This document shows, piece after piece, positions 16,527 through 25,364 of a stretch of 64,000 nucleotides of DNA. The stretch's first letter is position 1; the number at the start of each line of letters is the position of its first letter. Source of the stretch: Dehalogenimonas sp. THU2 (GTDB lineage Bacteria; Chloroflexota; Dehalococcoidia; Dehalococcoidales; Dehalococcoidaceae). Under the pieces are notes generated by a model. That model was not told where the DNA came from. It worked only from the letters and a program-made list of their open reading frames with translations, and made no database searches. The translations under genes and the position numbers were made by a program. Location of the stretch: the NCBI RefSeq assembly GCF_039749495.1, contig NZ_JBDLLU010000010.1, positions 17,483-81,482 of the forward strand. Direction: 5' to 3'.

Positions 16527-16925
16527 ATGAATAATAACTTGAATAACGTACAAACCGAATTCGCAACCCCGATCCTTGAAGAAATCCGACAGACCTTTGG
16601 TATGGTACCCAATTTCTTTCAAGCCCAGGCTGATGCCGACCCGGAGTGGTTGGCGCTGAATTGGAGTCGGGAGAAAGCCATCATGCTGTCGCCTGGAGCT
16701 CTCGACCGCAAGACCAAAGAACTTATCGCTCTGACCGTATCGCTGGTCAATCGTTGTCAGTATTGCTCGCTGGCTCACGAAACTATGGCATTGATGACCG
16801 GTGCCACCCGGAAAGAGATTGTCGAGTTGAAAAAGGTAGTGGAGCTGTTTTCCAGCTTCAACGCGATTGCCGACAGCCTGCAGATACCGTGTGATATCAC
16901 CCCGAAAATGGCTGGCGGGCAGTAA
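16527..16925 (+). CDS. carboxymuconolactone decarboxylase (AhpD-like) family protein
   Basis: A 132-residue all-helical CMD-domain protein. The redox motif CXXC with following His, CQYCSLAHE, is the AhpD-type active site used in peroxidase reduction or thiol-disulfide chemistry. The part FGMVPNFFQAQADADP is also typical of the family. Substrate unknown. In an anaerobe with a Crp/Fnr-type regulator next door, a role in oxidative or redox stress is a fair inference. It converges with the regulator gene, whose stop is 8 bp away. Confidence 0.88.
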   Translation: MNNNLNNVQTEFATPILEEIRQTFGMVPNFFQAQADADPEWLALNWSREKAIMLSPGALDRKTKELIALTVSLVNRCQYCSLAHETMALMTGATRKEIVELKKVVELFSSFNAIADSLQIPCDITPKMAGGQ

Positions 16926-16932
16926 CGTTTTG

Positions 16933-17670
16933 TCAGACGGTTTCAGTAAAGCACAGACAGCGCCGGGACAATAGCTCCGGCGCTGTCTGTGCTTCAATAT
17001 CCAACAGGTGGGGCGCCACTACTAAGCGCCTCATTTCGTTGTCGGTGGTAACCAAACCCTCTTCCCGGAGCGATTTGAGGACATTAGTCACCGTGACCCG
17101 GGAGGTACCGATCATCGCCCCCAGATCGTCATGAGTCAGGCGGAAACCAAGTCGAATTCCGTTTGGTATTATTTCGCCGTTATTGCGGGCTAACCGGCCC
17201 AGTGTCCGCAAAATCCGGTCGCGGGCATCATAAATCGCAACATCGGCCAGGTGCTCGGTCAATTGCGAGAGTTTATCGGCCATAACCTTGATGACCCGGG
17301 TAGCCATGGCCGGATGCCCGGACAGCATCGCTTCCAGTTCCTTCTTAAAACAGGCGCAAACCCGGGTGTCTTCCACCGCTTCGGCGTTGAAGGTGCGACG
17401 ATTTTCGGCAAACAGGATTTCCTCACCGAAGAGGTCGTTCAACCCCAGGTAACCCAGGGTAATCTCCCGGCCGTCTTCAGATATTTTGAAAAGCCTGATC
17501 CGTCCGGCGGTAACCAGAAATACGGCTTCGGCGGCATCACCTTCATTGAAAAGGCAATCGCCGCGCCGGTATTCCAGTCGCCGTACCGCGGAACGTTGAA
17601 GTTCCGCCCGCTCTTCATTGGACAAGGCTGCGAAGAGCCACATATCGGTCATGCAGCCGAGTCTGGTCAT
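16933..17670 (-). CDS. Crp/Fnr-family transcriptional regulator
   Basis: A 245-residue regulator with an N-terminal cyclic-nucleotide-binding-type barrel (about 10-125: GDAAEAVFLVTAGRIRLFK, GDLFGEE-like GLNDLFGEE) and a C-terminal winged helix (LTHDDLGAMIGTSRVTVTNVLKSLREEGL, about 175-205). Cysteines exist (near 112, 114 and at the C-terminus CLCF) but not in the FNR N-terminal four-Cys arrangement, so an FNR-type iron-sulfur cluster is not supported. The start at 17670 lies 8 bp after the peptidase stop; a start at 17652 is possible. It likely controls the divergent-facing pair at 16323-16925 through the palindrome at 16252. Confidence 0.93.
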   Translation of the reverse strand: MTRLGCMTDMWLFAALSNEERAELQRSAVRRLEYRRGDCLFNEGDAAEAVFLVTAGRIRLFKISEDGREITLGYLGLNDLFGEEILFAENRRTFNAEAVEDTRVCACFKKELEAMLSGHPAMATRVIKVMADKLSQLTEHLADVAIYDARDRILRTLGRLARNNGEIIPNGIRLGFRLTHDDLGAMIGTSRVTVTNVLKSLREEGLVTTDNEMRRLVVAPHLLDIEAQTAPELLSRRCLCFTETV

Positions 17671-17678
17671 CGGCCCGC

Positions 17679-18353
17679 CTAGCGTCTTCCGCCTACCAGC
17701 AGCATCACGAAGTACAACAGTTGCATCACTGCCTGCAGCATGGCCGCCACGTAGGTCAGGGCCGCCGCGGACAATACCGCTGAGGCGCCGCTGGCTTCGG
17801 AAACCGAGACCAGGCCGGTGGAGCGCAGCATCGTTCGGGCCCGGGTGGAGGCGTTGAACTCCACCGGCAGGGTGATGACCGAGAAGAGCACGGCGGCGCC
17901 GAACAGAGCCACGCCGGCCCAGGCGAGATTCGTAATGGAGAGGATCAGGCCGACGAATACCAGGAGGAAGCCGAATTTGGAGCCCAGGCTGGCTACCGGG
18001 TACATGGCGTTGCGTACTTTGAGCGGGGCATAGGCGGTAGCATGCTGTACGGCGTGTCCCACCTCGTGAGCTACGATACCCAGTGCCGCCACCGAGGCCT
18101 TATTAGCGACATCAGGCGACAATCTCAATACCTTGCTTCGGGGATCGTAGTGGTCGGACAGTTTACCCTTGGACAGTTCCACCTGGACGTTTTGCAGGTT
18201 ATGCTGGTCCAGCAGCCACCGAGCCGCGGCCAAGCCGGTCATACCCCGGTCGTTGGCCACCTTGCTGTATTTGCCGAAGGTCGAGGAAACCCGCCACTGG
18301 GCATAAAGCATCAGCAGCAGCGGGGGGATGATAAAGGCTAGATAAAGACCCAT
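17679..18353 (-). CDS. zinc metallopeptidase, YugP family
   Basis: A 224-residue integral membrane protein of the putative neutral zinc metallopeptidase family. The active-site motif is HEVGHA (about 107-112), followed by the family sequence QHATAYAPLKVRN; membrane helices lie at about 3-18, 128-145, 150-168 and 195-218. Substrate unknown. It is followed at once by the Crp/Fnr gene, probably in the same transcript. Confidence 0.92.
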   Translation of the reverse strand: MGLYLAFIIPPLLLMLYAQWRVSSTFGKYSKVANDRGMTGLAAARWLLDQHNLQNVQVELSKGKLSDHYDPRSKVLRLSPDVANKASVAALGIVAHEVGHAVQHATAYAPLKVRNAMYPVASLGSKFGFLLVFVGLILSITNLAWAGVALFGAAVLFSVITLPVEFNASTRARTMLRSTGLVSVSEASGASAVLSAAALTYVAAMLQAVMQLLYFVMLLVGGRR

Positions 18354-18460
18354 CGCATCCTCCTGTTAGACATAACGATGTATCAGTATTATACCAGACT
18401 ACTCGTGAAGGCTCAATCGGGGCTTTTTAATCAGTCATCGCCACGAAAACCGACCGTTTT

Positions 18461-18487
18461 TGTAGGGGCCGATCTCAGATCGGCCCT
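18461..18487. repeat. TGTAGGGGC palindromic repeat
   Basis: TGTAGGGGCCGATCT followed by its complement AGATCGGCCCT: a hairpin of the TGTAGGGGCGAnn type. A related copy is at 28259-28284. The 286-bp gap 18354-18639 otherwise shows no gene. Confidence 0.65.
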
Positions 18488-18639
18488 GGGGTGGGGCGAT
18501 CGCCGAAAAACTGCTGGTTACGGTTGTCCTGTCGCACGTTGTCAACGGGTCATCAAGTTGCTGCATCACAACTGACCGGCATCAATGTGTCATGCGCTGT
18601 CCAGGGGTTATGCCTTTAGAAATTACTTCGACAGTGATC

Positions 18640-20487
18640 CTACTCCCGACTTCGCCGTGCCAGCGTTTCCTCGCACTCAGCCACCAGGTTATGCAAACCG
18701 CAGGCCAGGCAGGGATTATCGTGACAGTCTCCGGTGGCTTCCTCCGCCAGGGCGCGCCGGTACTCCCGCTTTAGATAGGTCTCGCTTACCCCGCTTTCGA
18801 TATGCGACCATGGGAAAACTTCTTCCAGGGGCCGCATCCGCTGGGCATAGAAGGCCGGGTCCAGGCTGGCCTCGGCGAAGGCCTCCGCCCAGCGTTCCCA
18901 GCTGAAGAACTCCGTCCAGCCGTCCAGGCTGCTGCCCCGCCGCCAGGCGCCGTGGATGACCCGGGACATTCTCCGGTCGCCGCGGGCAATGGCCGCTTCC
19001 AAGAAACTGGCTTTGGGTTCAGACCATGACATGCGGATGCCCTTGTTCTTCACCCGGTCAAGGAGGTGGCGCTGTTTGGCGATGATGGTCTCTTCATCGT
19101 CCTGCGCGGCCCATTGGAATGGAGTATGAGGTTTGGGAATGAAGGTGGCCAGGCTGACGCGGAGGGCTGGACGGCGCCCCGGAGCCCCTCTGCCCAGGCT
19201 ATACACCCGGTGCAGCATTTCGGCCATGGCCGTGAGGTCGTCCAGCGATTCTGTTGGCAGTCCCAGCATGTAGTACAGTTTTAGCGTTGTCCAGCCCCGC
19301 TCGAAAGCGGCGCCGACGGTGTCCAGTATCTCTTCCTCAGGGATGACCTTATTGATCACCCGCCCCAGTCGGGGGCTGGCAGCTTCCGGAGCAAAAGTCA
19401 GGCCACTCCGGCGCTTCTCCGGCAGGCTTTCCACCAGGGCTACGGAGCCGGGGGTAACGCGCAGGCTGGGCAGGGAGATGGCGATATGCCGCTCTTTTTG
19501 GCGCTCCGCCAGCCTGGCCACCAGTTCTTCGATGCCGTCGTAATCCGATGTCGATAACGACAGGAGCGATATCTCGTCATAACCGGTATTGCGGATGATG
19601 GCGTCGGCAGCGTCCAGCACTTCCTGGTGAGGGCGCTGGCGAGCCGGCCGATAGACCACCCCGGCGTGGCAGAAACGGCAACCCCGGACACAGCCGCGGG
19701 AGATCTCGATAACCCCCCGATCCTGCACCGCTTCCACATAGGGAACCACCGGCTTGACCACGGGCGGCGGCAATTTCTGGATGATGCGCCGCTTGATCTT
19801 CGCCGGCGCGACGGGATTATTCGGTTCTACTGCGGCCACCGTACCGTCGTCGTTATAGCTCACGTTATAGAACGAAGGGATATAGATGCCGTCGATAGCG
19901 GCCAACCGGCGCAGCAGATCGGTTTTGCCGTCCGGTTTGCCTTCACCCTGCCATCCGGCGAAGATGTCGAGGAATTCCGATATCGAGTCTTCGGCGTCGC
20001 CGACGAAGATAACGTCGATGAAATCAGCCACCGGCTCCGGATTGAAGACCGAGGTGCCGCCGGCGATAACCAGAGGGGCATTTTCATCCCGCTCGGACGC
20101 CCAGGCCGGTATGCCGGACAGGTCCAGCATCTCCAGCATGGTGGTGAACGACAGTTCCGCCCCCAATGAGAAGCCGACGATATCGAATTCTTTCACCGGG
20201 CGGTGGTTTTCCAGGGTAAGCAGGCTCAGGCCCTGTTCCCGTATCGCCGTGGCCATATCTGACCACGGCATATAAACACGTTCGGCCAGGGCATCGGCGC
20301 GGCGGCCTATGATTTCGTATAGAATCGGCAGTGATAGGTTGGCCATGCCCACTTCGTAAAGATCTGGAAAGGCCAGCGCCACCTTTACGGGTGTCTGCCT
20401 GAAGTCTTTGATGACGGCGTTCCACTCCCCACCGGTGTAGCGGGCTGGTTTTTGAACCTTATTTAAGATAGCGTCGGGATAACCCAA
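18640..20487 (-). CDS. B12-binding-domain/radical SAM protein, TIGR03960 type
   Basis: A large radical SAM protein of about 615 residues. The N-terminal half (LYEVGMANLSLPILYEIIG; GGTSVFNPEPVADFID) is the vitamin-B12-binding-like domain, and the SAM iron-sulfur motif is CVRGCRFC (Cys-x3-Cys-x2-Cys). The C-terminus carries extra cysteines (CHDNPCLACGLHNLVAEC). Family members act with a TIGR03936 partner of uncertain RNA or protein target; the partner is not next to it here. I choose TTG 20487, which has a GAGGAG SD 6 bp upstream; an upstream TTG at 20514 is also open but lacks one. Confidence 0.9.
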   Translation of the reverse strand: MGYPDAILNKVQKPARYTGGEWNAVIKDFRQTPVKVALAFPDLYEVGMANLSLPILYEIIGRRADALAERVYMPWSDMATAIREQGLSLLTLENHRPVKEFDIVGFSLGAELSFTTMLEMLDLSGIPAWASERDENAPLVIAGGTSVFNPEPVADFIDVIFVGDAEDSISEFLDIFAGWQGEGKPDGKTDLLRRLAAIDGIYIPSFYNVSYNDDGTVAAVEPNNPVAPAKIKRRIIQKLPPPVVKPVVPYVEAVQDRGVIEISRGCVRGCRFCHAGVVYRPARQRPHQEVLDAADAIIRNTGYDEISLLSLSTSDYDGIEELVARLAERQKERHIAISLPSLRVTPGSVALVESLPEKRRSGLTFAPEAASPRLGRVINKVIPEEEILDTVGAAFERGWTTLKLYYMLGLPTESLDDLTAMAEMLHRVYSLGRGAPGRRPALRVSLATFIPKPHTPFQWAAQDDEETIIAKQRHLLDRVKNKGIRMSWSEPKASFLEAAIARGDRRMSRVIHGAWRRGSSLDGWTEFFSWERWAEAFAEASLDPAFYAQRMRPLEEVFPWSHIESGVSETYLKREYRRALAEEATGDCHDNPCLACGLHNLVAECEETLARRSRE

Positions 20488-20532
20488 AATTGTCTCCTCG
20501 TTGTTTAAATCCAAAGCGCCGATCTTAAAAAC

Positions 20533-20597
20533 AGTTTTAGATTTTGCATTTTGGTCATTTAAACTTGTTTAGTGCTTAGAAATTAGGATTTAGTATT
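20533..20597 (-). repeat. AT-rich interspersed repeat, copy 4 (overlaps MBL gene end)
   Basis: TTTTAGATTTTGCATTTTGG...AACTTGTTTAG...ATTAGGATTTAG on the plus strand, close to copies 1 and 7. It supplies the last codons and stop of the MBL-fold gene. Confidence 0.65.
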
Positions 20598-21380
20598 TTT
20601 ATCAAGTTCACTGAGCTGGAACACCATTCCATCCCTCGCGGCGATGACCTTAATTCCCGTCCTGTTCGTCATCCCCTCCGCCGCTTCCCACGGATGCGCG
20701 CGCCAGACGTTCATGCCGAAGTGGGTCAGGATAGCCGCTTTTGGTTTGATTCCGGCGATGATCTTCTCGGCGTCATCCAGCGTCAGGTGGTCCACGGTCG
20801 GCCTGGGTTCGGTCAGTACCACGTTGATGATCAGCAGGTCGGCTTTATAGGTGTCGATCAGCCCATCGAAGTACCGGGTGTCGGTGATATAGGCGATCGA
20901 TTTGCCCCCCGCGTGAAACACCAGGCCGTAGGTTTCCACCGGATGCCGGTGACGCAGCGGTGTTTCGAATTTCAGTCCTTCAAGGTCGTATTTGCCGCCT
21001 TCTTCGAGCGTGATCACCTCGTCCAGGAATTTCCGCAGGTAGGAGAACATCACCGGCTCGGGCCCGAAGGCGTCGGCGGGGGCATAGAATTTGCCCTTGC
21101 CGCGGAAGCCGCCGCCGGTCATGGCCTCGATCATGACGTTGACGTCGCCGGAGTGGTCCAGGTGGCGGTGGGATAGCATGACGGCGTCCAGTGTTTCCGC
21201 CCGCAGCTTGCGCTTGTTTACCTGGACGATGCAGCCGGGTCCCGGATCGACCAGGACGTTTTTCCCATCGAGAGACAGCCACAGCCCGCCGGAGGCCAGT
21301 ATCTGGTGAGCCACCATGATGCGGGCGCCGCCGGTGCCAAGGAACGTTATCGTGTTATCTGCTCTAACGGATTCAGACAT
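20583..21380 (-). CDS. MBL-fold metal-dependent hydrolase (RNase Z/PhnP-like)
   Basis: A 265-residue metallo-beta-lactamase-fold enzyme with the metal motif SHRHLDHSGD (about 70-79), FLGTGGAR near the start, and later His/Asp ligands in LRHRHP, YITDTRYFD and LTHFGMN. The layout resembles RNase Z and PhnP phosphodiesterases; exact substrate is unknown. The last residues (DKNTKS) and the stop are encoded by an interspersed repeat. It lies about 70 bp upstream of the radical SAM gene on the same strand. Confidence 0.88.
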   Translation of the reverse strand: MSESVRADNTITFLGTGGARIMVAHQILASGGLWLSLDGKNVLVDPGPGCIVQVNKRKLRAETLDAVMLSHRHLDHSGDVNVMIEAMTGGGFRGKGKFYAPADAFGPEPVMFSYLRKFLDEVITLEEGGKYDLEGLKFETPLRHRHPVETYGLVFHAGGKSIAYITDTRYFDGLIDTYKADLLIINVVLTEPRPTVDHLTLDDAEKIIAGIKPKAAILTHFGMNVWRAHPWEAAEGMTNRTGIKVIAARDGMVFQLSELDKNTKS

Positions 21381-21483
21381 AACCGTCCAAGTATAGCGGG
21401 ATTCCGGTACCGACGCTATTCAGTATTTACTCTCCGCCGTGCTATTATCTAGGCATTATGAAAGATGTCGAATGGAGGCAGGC

Positions 21484-22227
21484 ATGAACGACCGTCGATT
21501 TCTAGTGATCGCCGGCATCCTCGCGGTAGCGCTATCGGTTGTGCTGTACGCGCTCCACTACGTCATCTTCGCTGACGCCCACCACATCTTCATCTTTACG
21601 CTTCACGATATCGCTTTTCTCCCTCTCGAGGTATTTCTGGTCGTCGTCGTCATTGAGCGCCTGCTGGCGCAGCGAGAGAAGAAGGCTCTCAATTCCAAGC
21701 TCAATATGGTCGTCGGAGTCTTTTTCATGGCGGTGGGCAACCGGTTGCTGGCTGAACTCCTGACCGATTTTTGCGAGCGGGAAACGCTCTATGGCCATTT
21801 CCAGATAAGCAAGGAGTGGCAGCCTCAGGATTTCCGGCGTGCCCGCGCTGAGGCGCTCAAGATACGGCTGGAGGTGGACTTCGATCGCATTGACCTTAAT
21901 GGCATTAAAGTATTCCTGGGCGAGCAGCGGCCTTTCCTGATGAGCCTGATGGAAAATCCCAGCCTGCTCGAACGCGAAGGTTTCACTGATCTCCTGTGGG
22001 CGATAACTCATCTGGAAGAGGAGCTGGAGGCCAGGGATAACCTCTCAGCGCTGCCGGAGTCCGATCTCAAGCACCTAGAAGGCGATATCAACCGTTTTTA
22101 TGACCGGCTGGTGGCCGAGTGGTTGATCTATGCCGAACACCTGAAAGCCCATTACCCTTATTTTTATTCCCTGCTGCTGCGAACCCATCCGTTCCAGAAG
22201 GAGCCGTCGGTAATCGTCAGGAATTGA
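21484..22227 (+). CDS. membrane protein of unknown function
   Basis: A 247-residue protein with two N-terminal helices (about 8-25 and 36-56), a third hydrophobic stretch (about 72-88) and a soluble, acidic, mostly helical C-terminal half. ATG 21484 is chosen because a GGAGG sits just upstream (21474-21478). I recognise no family; the helical tail (HLEEELEARDNLSALPESDLKHLEGD region) could be a cytoplasmic interaction domain. It is transcribed convergently with the Re-citrate synthase gene. Confidence 0.8.
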   Translation: MNDRRFLVIAGILAVALSVVLYALHYVIFADAHHIFIFTLHDIAFLPLEVFLVVVVIERLLAQREKKALNSKLNMVVGVFFMAVGNRLLAELLTDFCERETLYGHFQISKEWQPQDFRRARAEALKIRLEVDFDRIDLNGIKVFLGEQRPFLMSLMENPSLLEREGFTDLLWAITHLEEELEARDNLSALPESDLKHLEGDINRFYDRLVAEWLIYAEHLKAHYPYFYSLLLRTHPFQKEPSVIVRN

Positions 22228-22251
22228 GGCGATTACCGAAGATCGTTCGGG

Positions 22252-23541
22252 TTAAACCCCGGATCGAACCGCACCCAGGAGGGGATCGGGTTCGGCCTCC
22301 TCCTCGAGGGGCGTCAGTGTCAGCAGCCGCCTGGCGGTATGGGGATAGCGGGCGATGAAAAGCAGTTCGTCCTCGACGAGCGGCTTATGTGACAACACGT
22401 TGGCATAGCGCACCAGCTCCAGCACCTGCTGCGCTTCTTCCTTGTCCTTGAAACGCCAGGACATGCGCTCGCCCATGATATGGGAGAAACCGGAGATGCC
22501 GGAGTATTCGCCGGCGCAGATTTCGCGTCCGGTATCGACATATTCCGGTTCGCCGCGGCCCAGTTCCTCGCAGCCGTACAGTTCGTAGTTATGCGGGTCC
22601 TTGAGGATGCCGTCGGCGTGGATGCCGGACTCGTGAGCGAAAGCGTTGGCGCCGACGCCGGGCTGGTTGATGGGAATGGGTACGCCAAATGCGTAAGAAG
22701 CGAACTTGGCGATCTTCCAGCTCTTGGACATATCGATATGGTTGCCCAGTTCGTATTTGCCGGCAAAACTCTTGCTCTTGGTCAGGGCCAGCACCGTGGC
22801 GATGAGGTCGGCGTTGCCGGCCCGTTCGCCGATGCCGTTCAGGGTGGTGTTGATGTAGGCATCCTGGCCGCCGTCTATAACGCCGCGGGCGCCGGCTACC
22901 GAGCAGGCTACCGCCATGCCCAGGTCGCCGTGGCAATGGAGTTCGATAGGCATACCCACCTGTTCCGCCAGCGCGCGGCTGGTTTGATAAATGGAAAACG
23001 GGTCGTCGTAACCCAGCGTATCGCAATACCGCAGCCTGACCGCCCCGTGCGCCTTGGCCGCCAGGCCGTATTCGACCAGGAATTCAACGTCGGTGCGGGA
23101 GGCGTCCTCGGCGTTAACACCGACGCTCTCGGCCCCCAGCTTATGTGCGGCGTCTACCGCCGCGGTCATATCCTTAATGACATCCTGGCGCGTCTTTTTG
23201 CCCTTGAACTTGCCGTTGATCATCTGCGCCGAGGTGGACATGGACAGGTTGACGTGTTTCAGTTCCGGCACCATTTTAAACGCCAGTTCCACGTCGGCGG
23301 TGATAGCCCGCAGCCAGCCCTCGAGGCGGATCGGGGCAATGACGCCCAGTTCGGCCAGTCTCAGGTTAGCCCGCAGGTAGTGGGTTTCATGTTTAGTGGT
23401 GGGGAAGCCGAACTCCGACTGGAAGACGCCCATCTCCGAGAGGTAGAGGTTGATCATGGTCTTTTCCAGCTTGGACAGCCCCAGGCGCGCAGTCTGCACG
23501 CCGTCGCGGTTCGTAACGTCGATAATATATATCTTGGGCAT
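22252..23541 (-). CDS. homocitrate-synthase-like protein, probable Re-citrate synthase
   Basis: A 429-residue HMGL/DRE-TIM acyltransferase-aldolase with IIDVTNRDGVQ at the start (metal and base residues), ELHCHGDLGMAVA (His-x-His metal motif) and a HESGIHADGI segment. Such proteins are usually named homocitrate or isopropylmalate synthases. In Dehalococcoides, which lacks an ordinary citrate synthase, the homologous protein was shown to be a Re-stereospecific citrate synthase; I infer the same role here, making citrate from acetyl-CoA and oxaloacetate for glutamate synthesis. No other lysine or leucine pathway gene is adjacent, which supports that reading. Confidence 0.88.
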   Translation of the reverse strand: MPKIYIIDVTNRDGVQTARLGLSKLEKTMINLYLSEMGVFQSEFGFPTTKHETHYLRANLRLAELGVIAPIRLEGWLRAITADVELAFKMVPELKHVNLSMSTSAQMINGKFKGKKTRQDVIKDMTAAVDAAHKLGAESVGVNAEDASRTDVEFLVEYGLAAKAHGAVRLRYCDTLGYDDPFSIYQTSRALAEQVGMPIELHCHGDLGMAVACSVAGARGVIDGGQDAYINTTLNGIGERAGNADLIATVLALTKSKSFAGKYELGNHIDMSKSWKIAKFASYAFGVPIPINQPGVGANAFAHESGIHADGILKDPHNYELYGCEELGRGEPEYVDTGREICAGEYSGISGFSHIMGERMSWRFKDKEEAQQVLELVRYANVLSHKPLVEDELLFIARYPHTARRLLTLTPLEEEAEPDPLLGAVRSGV

Positions 23542-23777
23542 ATTTCACCTCGATGAAGCACTTGTATGAAGGGGGAATAACGTATTATGGTAACACAACA
23601 TGACGCTTTGGGGCAATGACCGGGTACCTGATTCCTAATCTCCCATGGAAAGTTTTCATTGTCCGGGCTTAACGACTGCTCTTTCCGCGACTCCGCAGGC
23701 TGACCACTTATACCGGCACTTTACCTCCCGCCTGCTGATTGGTATATTGGGAACAAATTTACCGGAGGAGCGAAACC

Positions 23778-24128
23778 ATGCTTGAGAACCTGCCCGTCAC
23801 GACCGTCGAGGCCATGCTGGATACCTTGCCCATCGACCTGACCTTCATGGATGCCGGGAACCGCATCCGCTGGTTCTCAGCCCACCGCATCTTCAACCGT
23901 CCACCCGAGTGTCTTGGACAGAACGTCCGGGAGTGCCACCAGGAGTCTAGCTGGCCTGCCATCGACCGGATGGTGGCGGACTTCAAGTCCGGCGCCTGCG
24001 ACTTGGAGGAACACGTCATAGATAAAAGCGACGGGCGAAAGATCCGCATCCTCTATCTGGCCGTCCGTGACGCCTCACAGCAATACCTGGGGCTGGTAGA
24101 GATGGCGGAGGAGATCGAAAAGACCTAA
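23778..24128 (+). CDS. single PAS-domain protein (DUF438-type PAS)
   Basis: A 116-residue stand-alone PAS domain. The core (LTFMDAGNRIRWFS; HRIFNRPPECLGQNVRECH; GRKIRILYLAVRDASQQYLGLVEM) matches the PAS found at the C-terminus of DUF438 proteins, in which the His of the HRIF/RECH region can take part in heme or ligand binding. No output domain is present. ATG 23778 is set by GGAGGAG at 23764-23770. A free-standing sensor needs a partner, which is not obvious here. Confidence 0.85.
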   Translation: MLENLPVTTVEAMLDTLPIDLTFMDAGNRIRWFSAHRIFNRPPECLGQNVRECHQESSWPAIDRMVADFKSGACDLEEHVIDKSDGRKIRILYLAVRDASQQYLGLVEMAEEIEKT

Positions 24129-24254
24129 CGCCAGCCCCGGACAACCGCAACACATTCTTTACGTATGGTTGCGGAACCAAAATACGTATCTTTACGGATT
24201 GCCCATCATACGTCGAGCGTGCCAAGATTTACCCCGATGAACGTCGCGGGGGGG

Positions 24255-24698
24255 ATGAAAATGCCGACACAGAACCGATACCGGGAACCGTTCCTGGAAT
24301 TTATACCTTATCTAAGCAAGCTCGATATGCCAACGGAAATTGTTGACCGGTGTCGGAGTGTTTTCGAGCGCTGTTCCGCTATGTCGCCGGAACCGGTGGC
24401 CGAAATTTTCATTTCCGAAACTCTGACGGACGGGAAACGCAAATACGACGACTTGATGTGCTTCTCTGCCAACTACTGCGTAACTGCCAAGGATTTTACC
24501 CGGCAAATCGATATCTTTCTGCTACCGATCACCAAAAGGTTTACCAACTATCCCTTTGTTGACGGTGATTACGTTTACAATGAGGTGCGCTGCGATCCCG
24601 GTTTCGTTTTATTATTTAAAGCCGTAGGATATAACTTTGAGTGCATGACCCGTATTTTTAACAAGTATATCGAGCCCAATCTGGCTCCGCCGGAATAA
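24255..24698 (+). CDS. hypothetical protein, 147 aa
   Basis: A soluble protein of about 147 residues without recognisable motif; it is rich in aromatic residues and has five scattered cysteines. ATG 24255 follows a G-run resembling an SD; ATG 24261 is also possible. Its stop lies just one base before the convergent endonuclease III remnant. I cannot assign a function. Confidence 0.6.
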   Translation: MKMPTQNRYREPFLEFIPYLSKLDMPTEIVDRCRSVFERCSAMSPEPVAEIFISETLTDGKRKYDDLMCFSANYCVTAKDFTRQIDIFLLPITKRFTNYPFVDGDYVYNEVRCDPGFVLLFKAVGYNFECMTRIFNKYIEPNLAPPE

Positions 24699-24699
24699 G

Positions 24700-24834
24700 C
24701 TACATAGGGCAGTTCCCGGTAAACCGGGCGCCGCAGACCTCGTTGAGACAACACTTGACCTCGAAAGGGGTTTCGGCCGGCCACCATTCCTGGGGCTCGT
24801 AGCACTTAAAGAGCCGCCGGTACACCGCCTTCAA
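24700..24834 (-). pseudogene. endonuclease III-like gene with internal deletion (44 codons left)
   Basis: The reading frame opens with TTG 24834, overlapping the trmO stop as TTGA. Its first 26 codons (VYRRLFKCYEPQEWWPAETPFEV) match the N-terminus of HhH-GPD endonuclease III-related glycosylases, where PFEV is normally followed by the VGAILTQNT segment. Instead the frame jumps to KCCLNEVCGARFTGNC and a stop, which looks like the C-terminal iron-sulfur end of the same family. The whole catalytic middle (about 170 residues) is missing, yet the frame is unbroken. So I call it the scar of an in-frame deletion. The C-terminal match is less certain than the N-terminal one. Confidence 0.55.
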
Positions 24835-25301
24835 TTTTTGCGCTGGTGCCTAGTCGTCCATTCCGGCGCCGTCGCGCCTCCTTCCGGTGAATCGTAGCCG
24901 GGGATGAAGGGCTTGATGTCCAGCACCGGCGTGCCGTCTATGGCGTCCAGCCCCTGCACCACCAGTACATTGTCCCGCCGCTCCAGCAGCCGCACCGTGG
25001 CCCGGCCCAGGGAATTCGGCCGGTACGGGCTCCGGGAGGCAAAGACGCCCACCGGCGGCAAGTCTTTGCGTCCGCGCGGGAAAACCTTGAGCGCCATCTT
25101 GGCCTTGTCGGTAGCCCGGTGCATCCACCAGTAAACCATGATGTGGGAAAAATCCGTCAAGCCGTCCAGCCCCTCGGCCAGGGCGGGATCGATCTCTATC
25201 TCCGCCACGACCTCACGCCAGTCGAAGCCGTCGGCGGGTTTTTCCGTGACCGGGCTTTTAATCCGCCCGATAGGTCTAAGTTCCATGGTGAGTTCTGTCA
25301 T
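24831..25301 (-). CDS. trmO: TsaA/TrmO-family tRNA methyltransferase
   Basis: TrmO methylates N6-threonylcarbamoyl-adenosine at position 37 of some tRNAs using SAM. The 156-residue protein shows IGRIKSP at the N-terminus, FSHIMVYWWMH, the signature RSPYRPNSLG and GLDAIDGTPVLDIKP. The C-terminal extension of E. coli TrmO is absent, as in many short members, so a different SAM-dependent target is possible. Start 25301 or the internal Met at 25286. It lies 63 bp after fmt and overlaps the endonuclease III remnant. Confidence 0.85.
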   Translation of the reverse strand: MTELTMELRPIGRIKSPVTEKPADGFDWREVVAEIEIDPALAEGLDGLTDFSHIMVYWWMHRATDKAKMALKVFPRGRKDLPPVGVFASRSPYRPNSLGRATVRLLERRDNVLVVQGLDAIDGTPVLDIKPFIPGYDSPEGGATAPEWTTRHQRKN

Positions 25302-25364
25302 CGCATTCCCGTTCGCGTGGTCAGCCGTGAGATCCCACGAATTTTTTCACCGATGTTGACCGGC

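Noticed and set aside
22480..23556. 358-aa plus-strand open frame
   Set aside because: Antisense of the Re-citrate synthase gene; Ala/Gly/Val-rich shadow composition and no SD.
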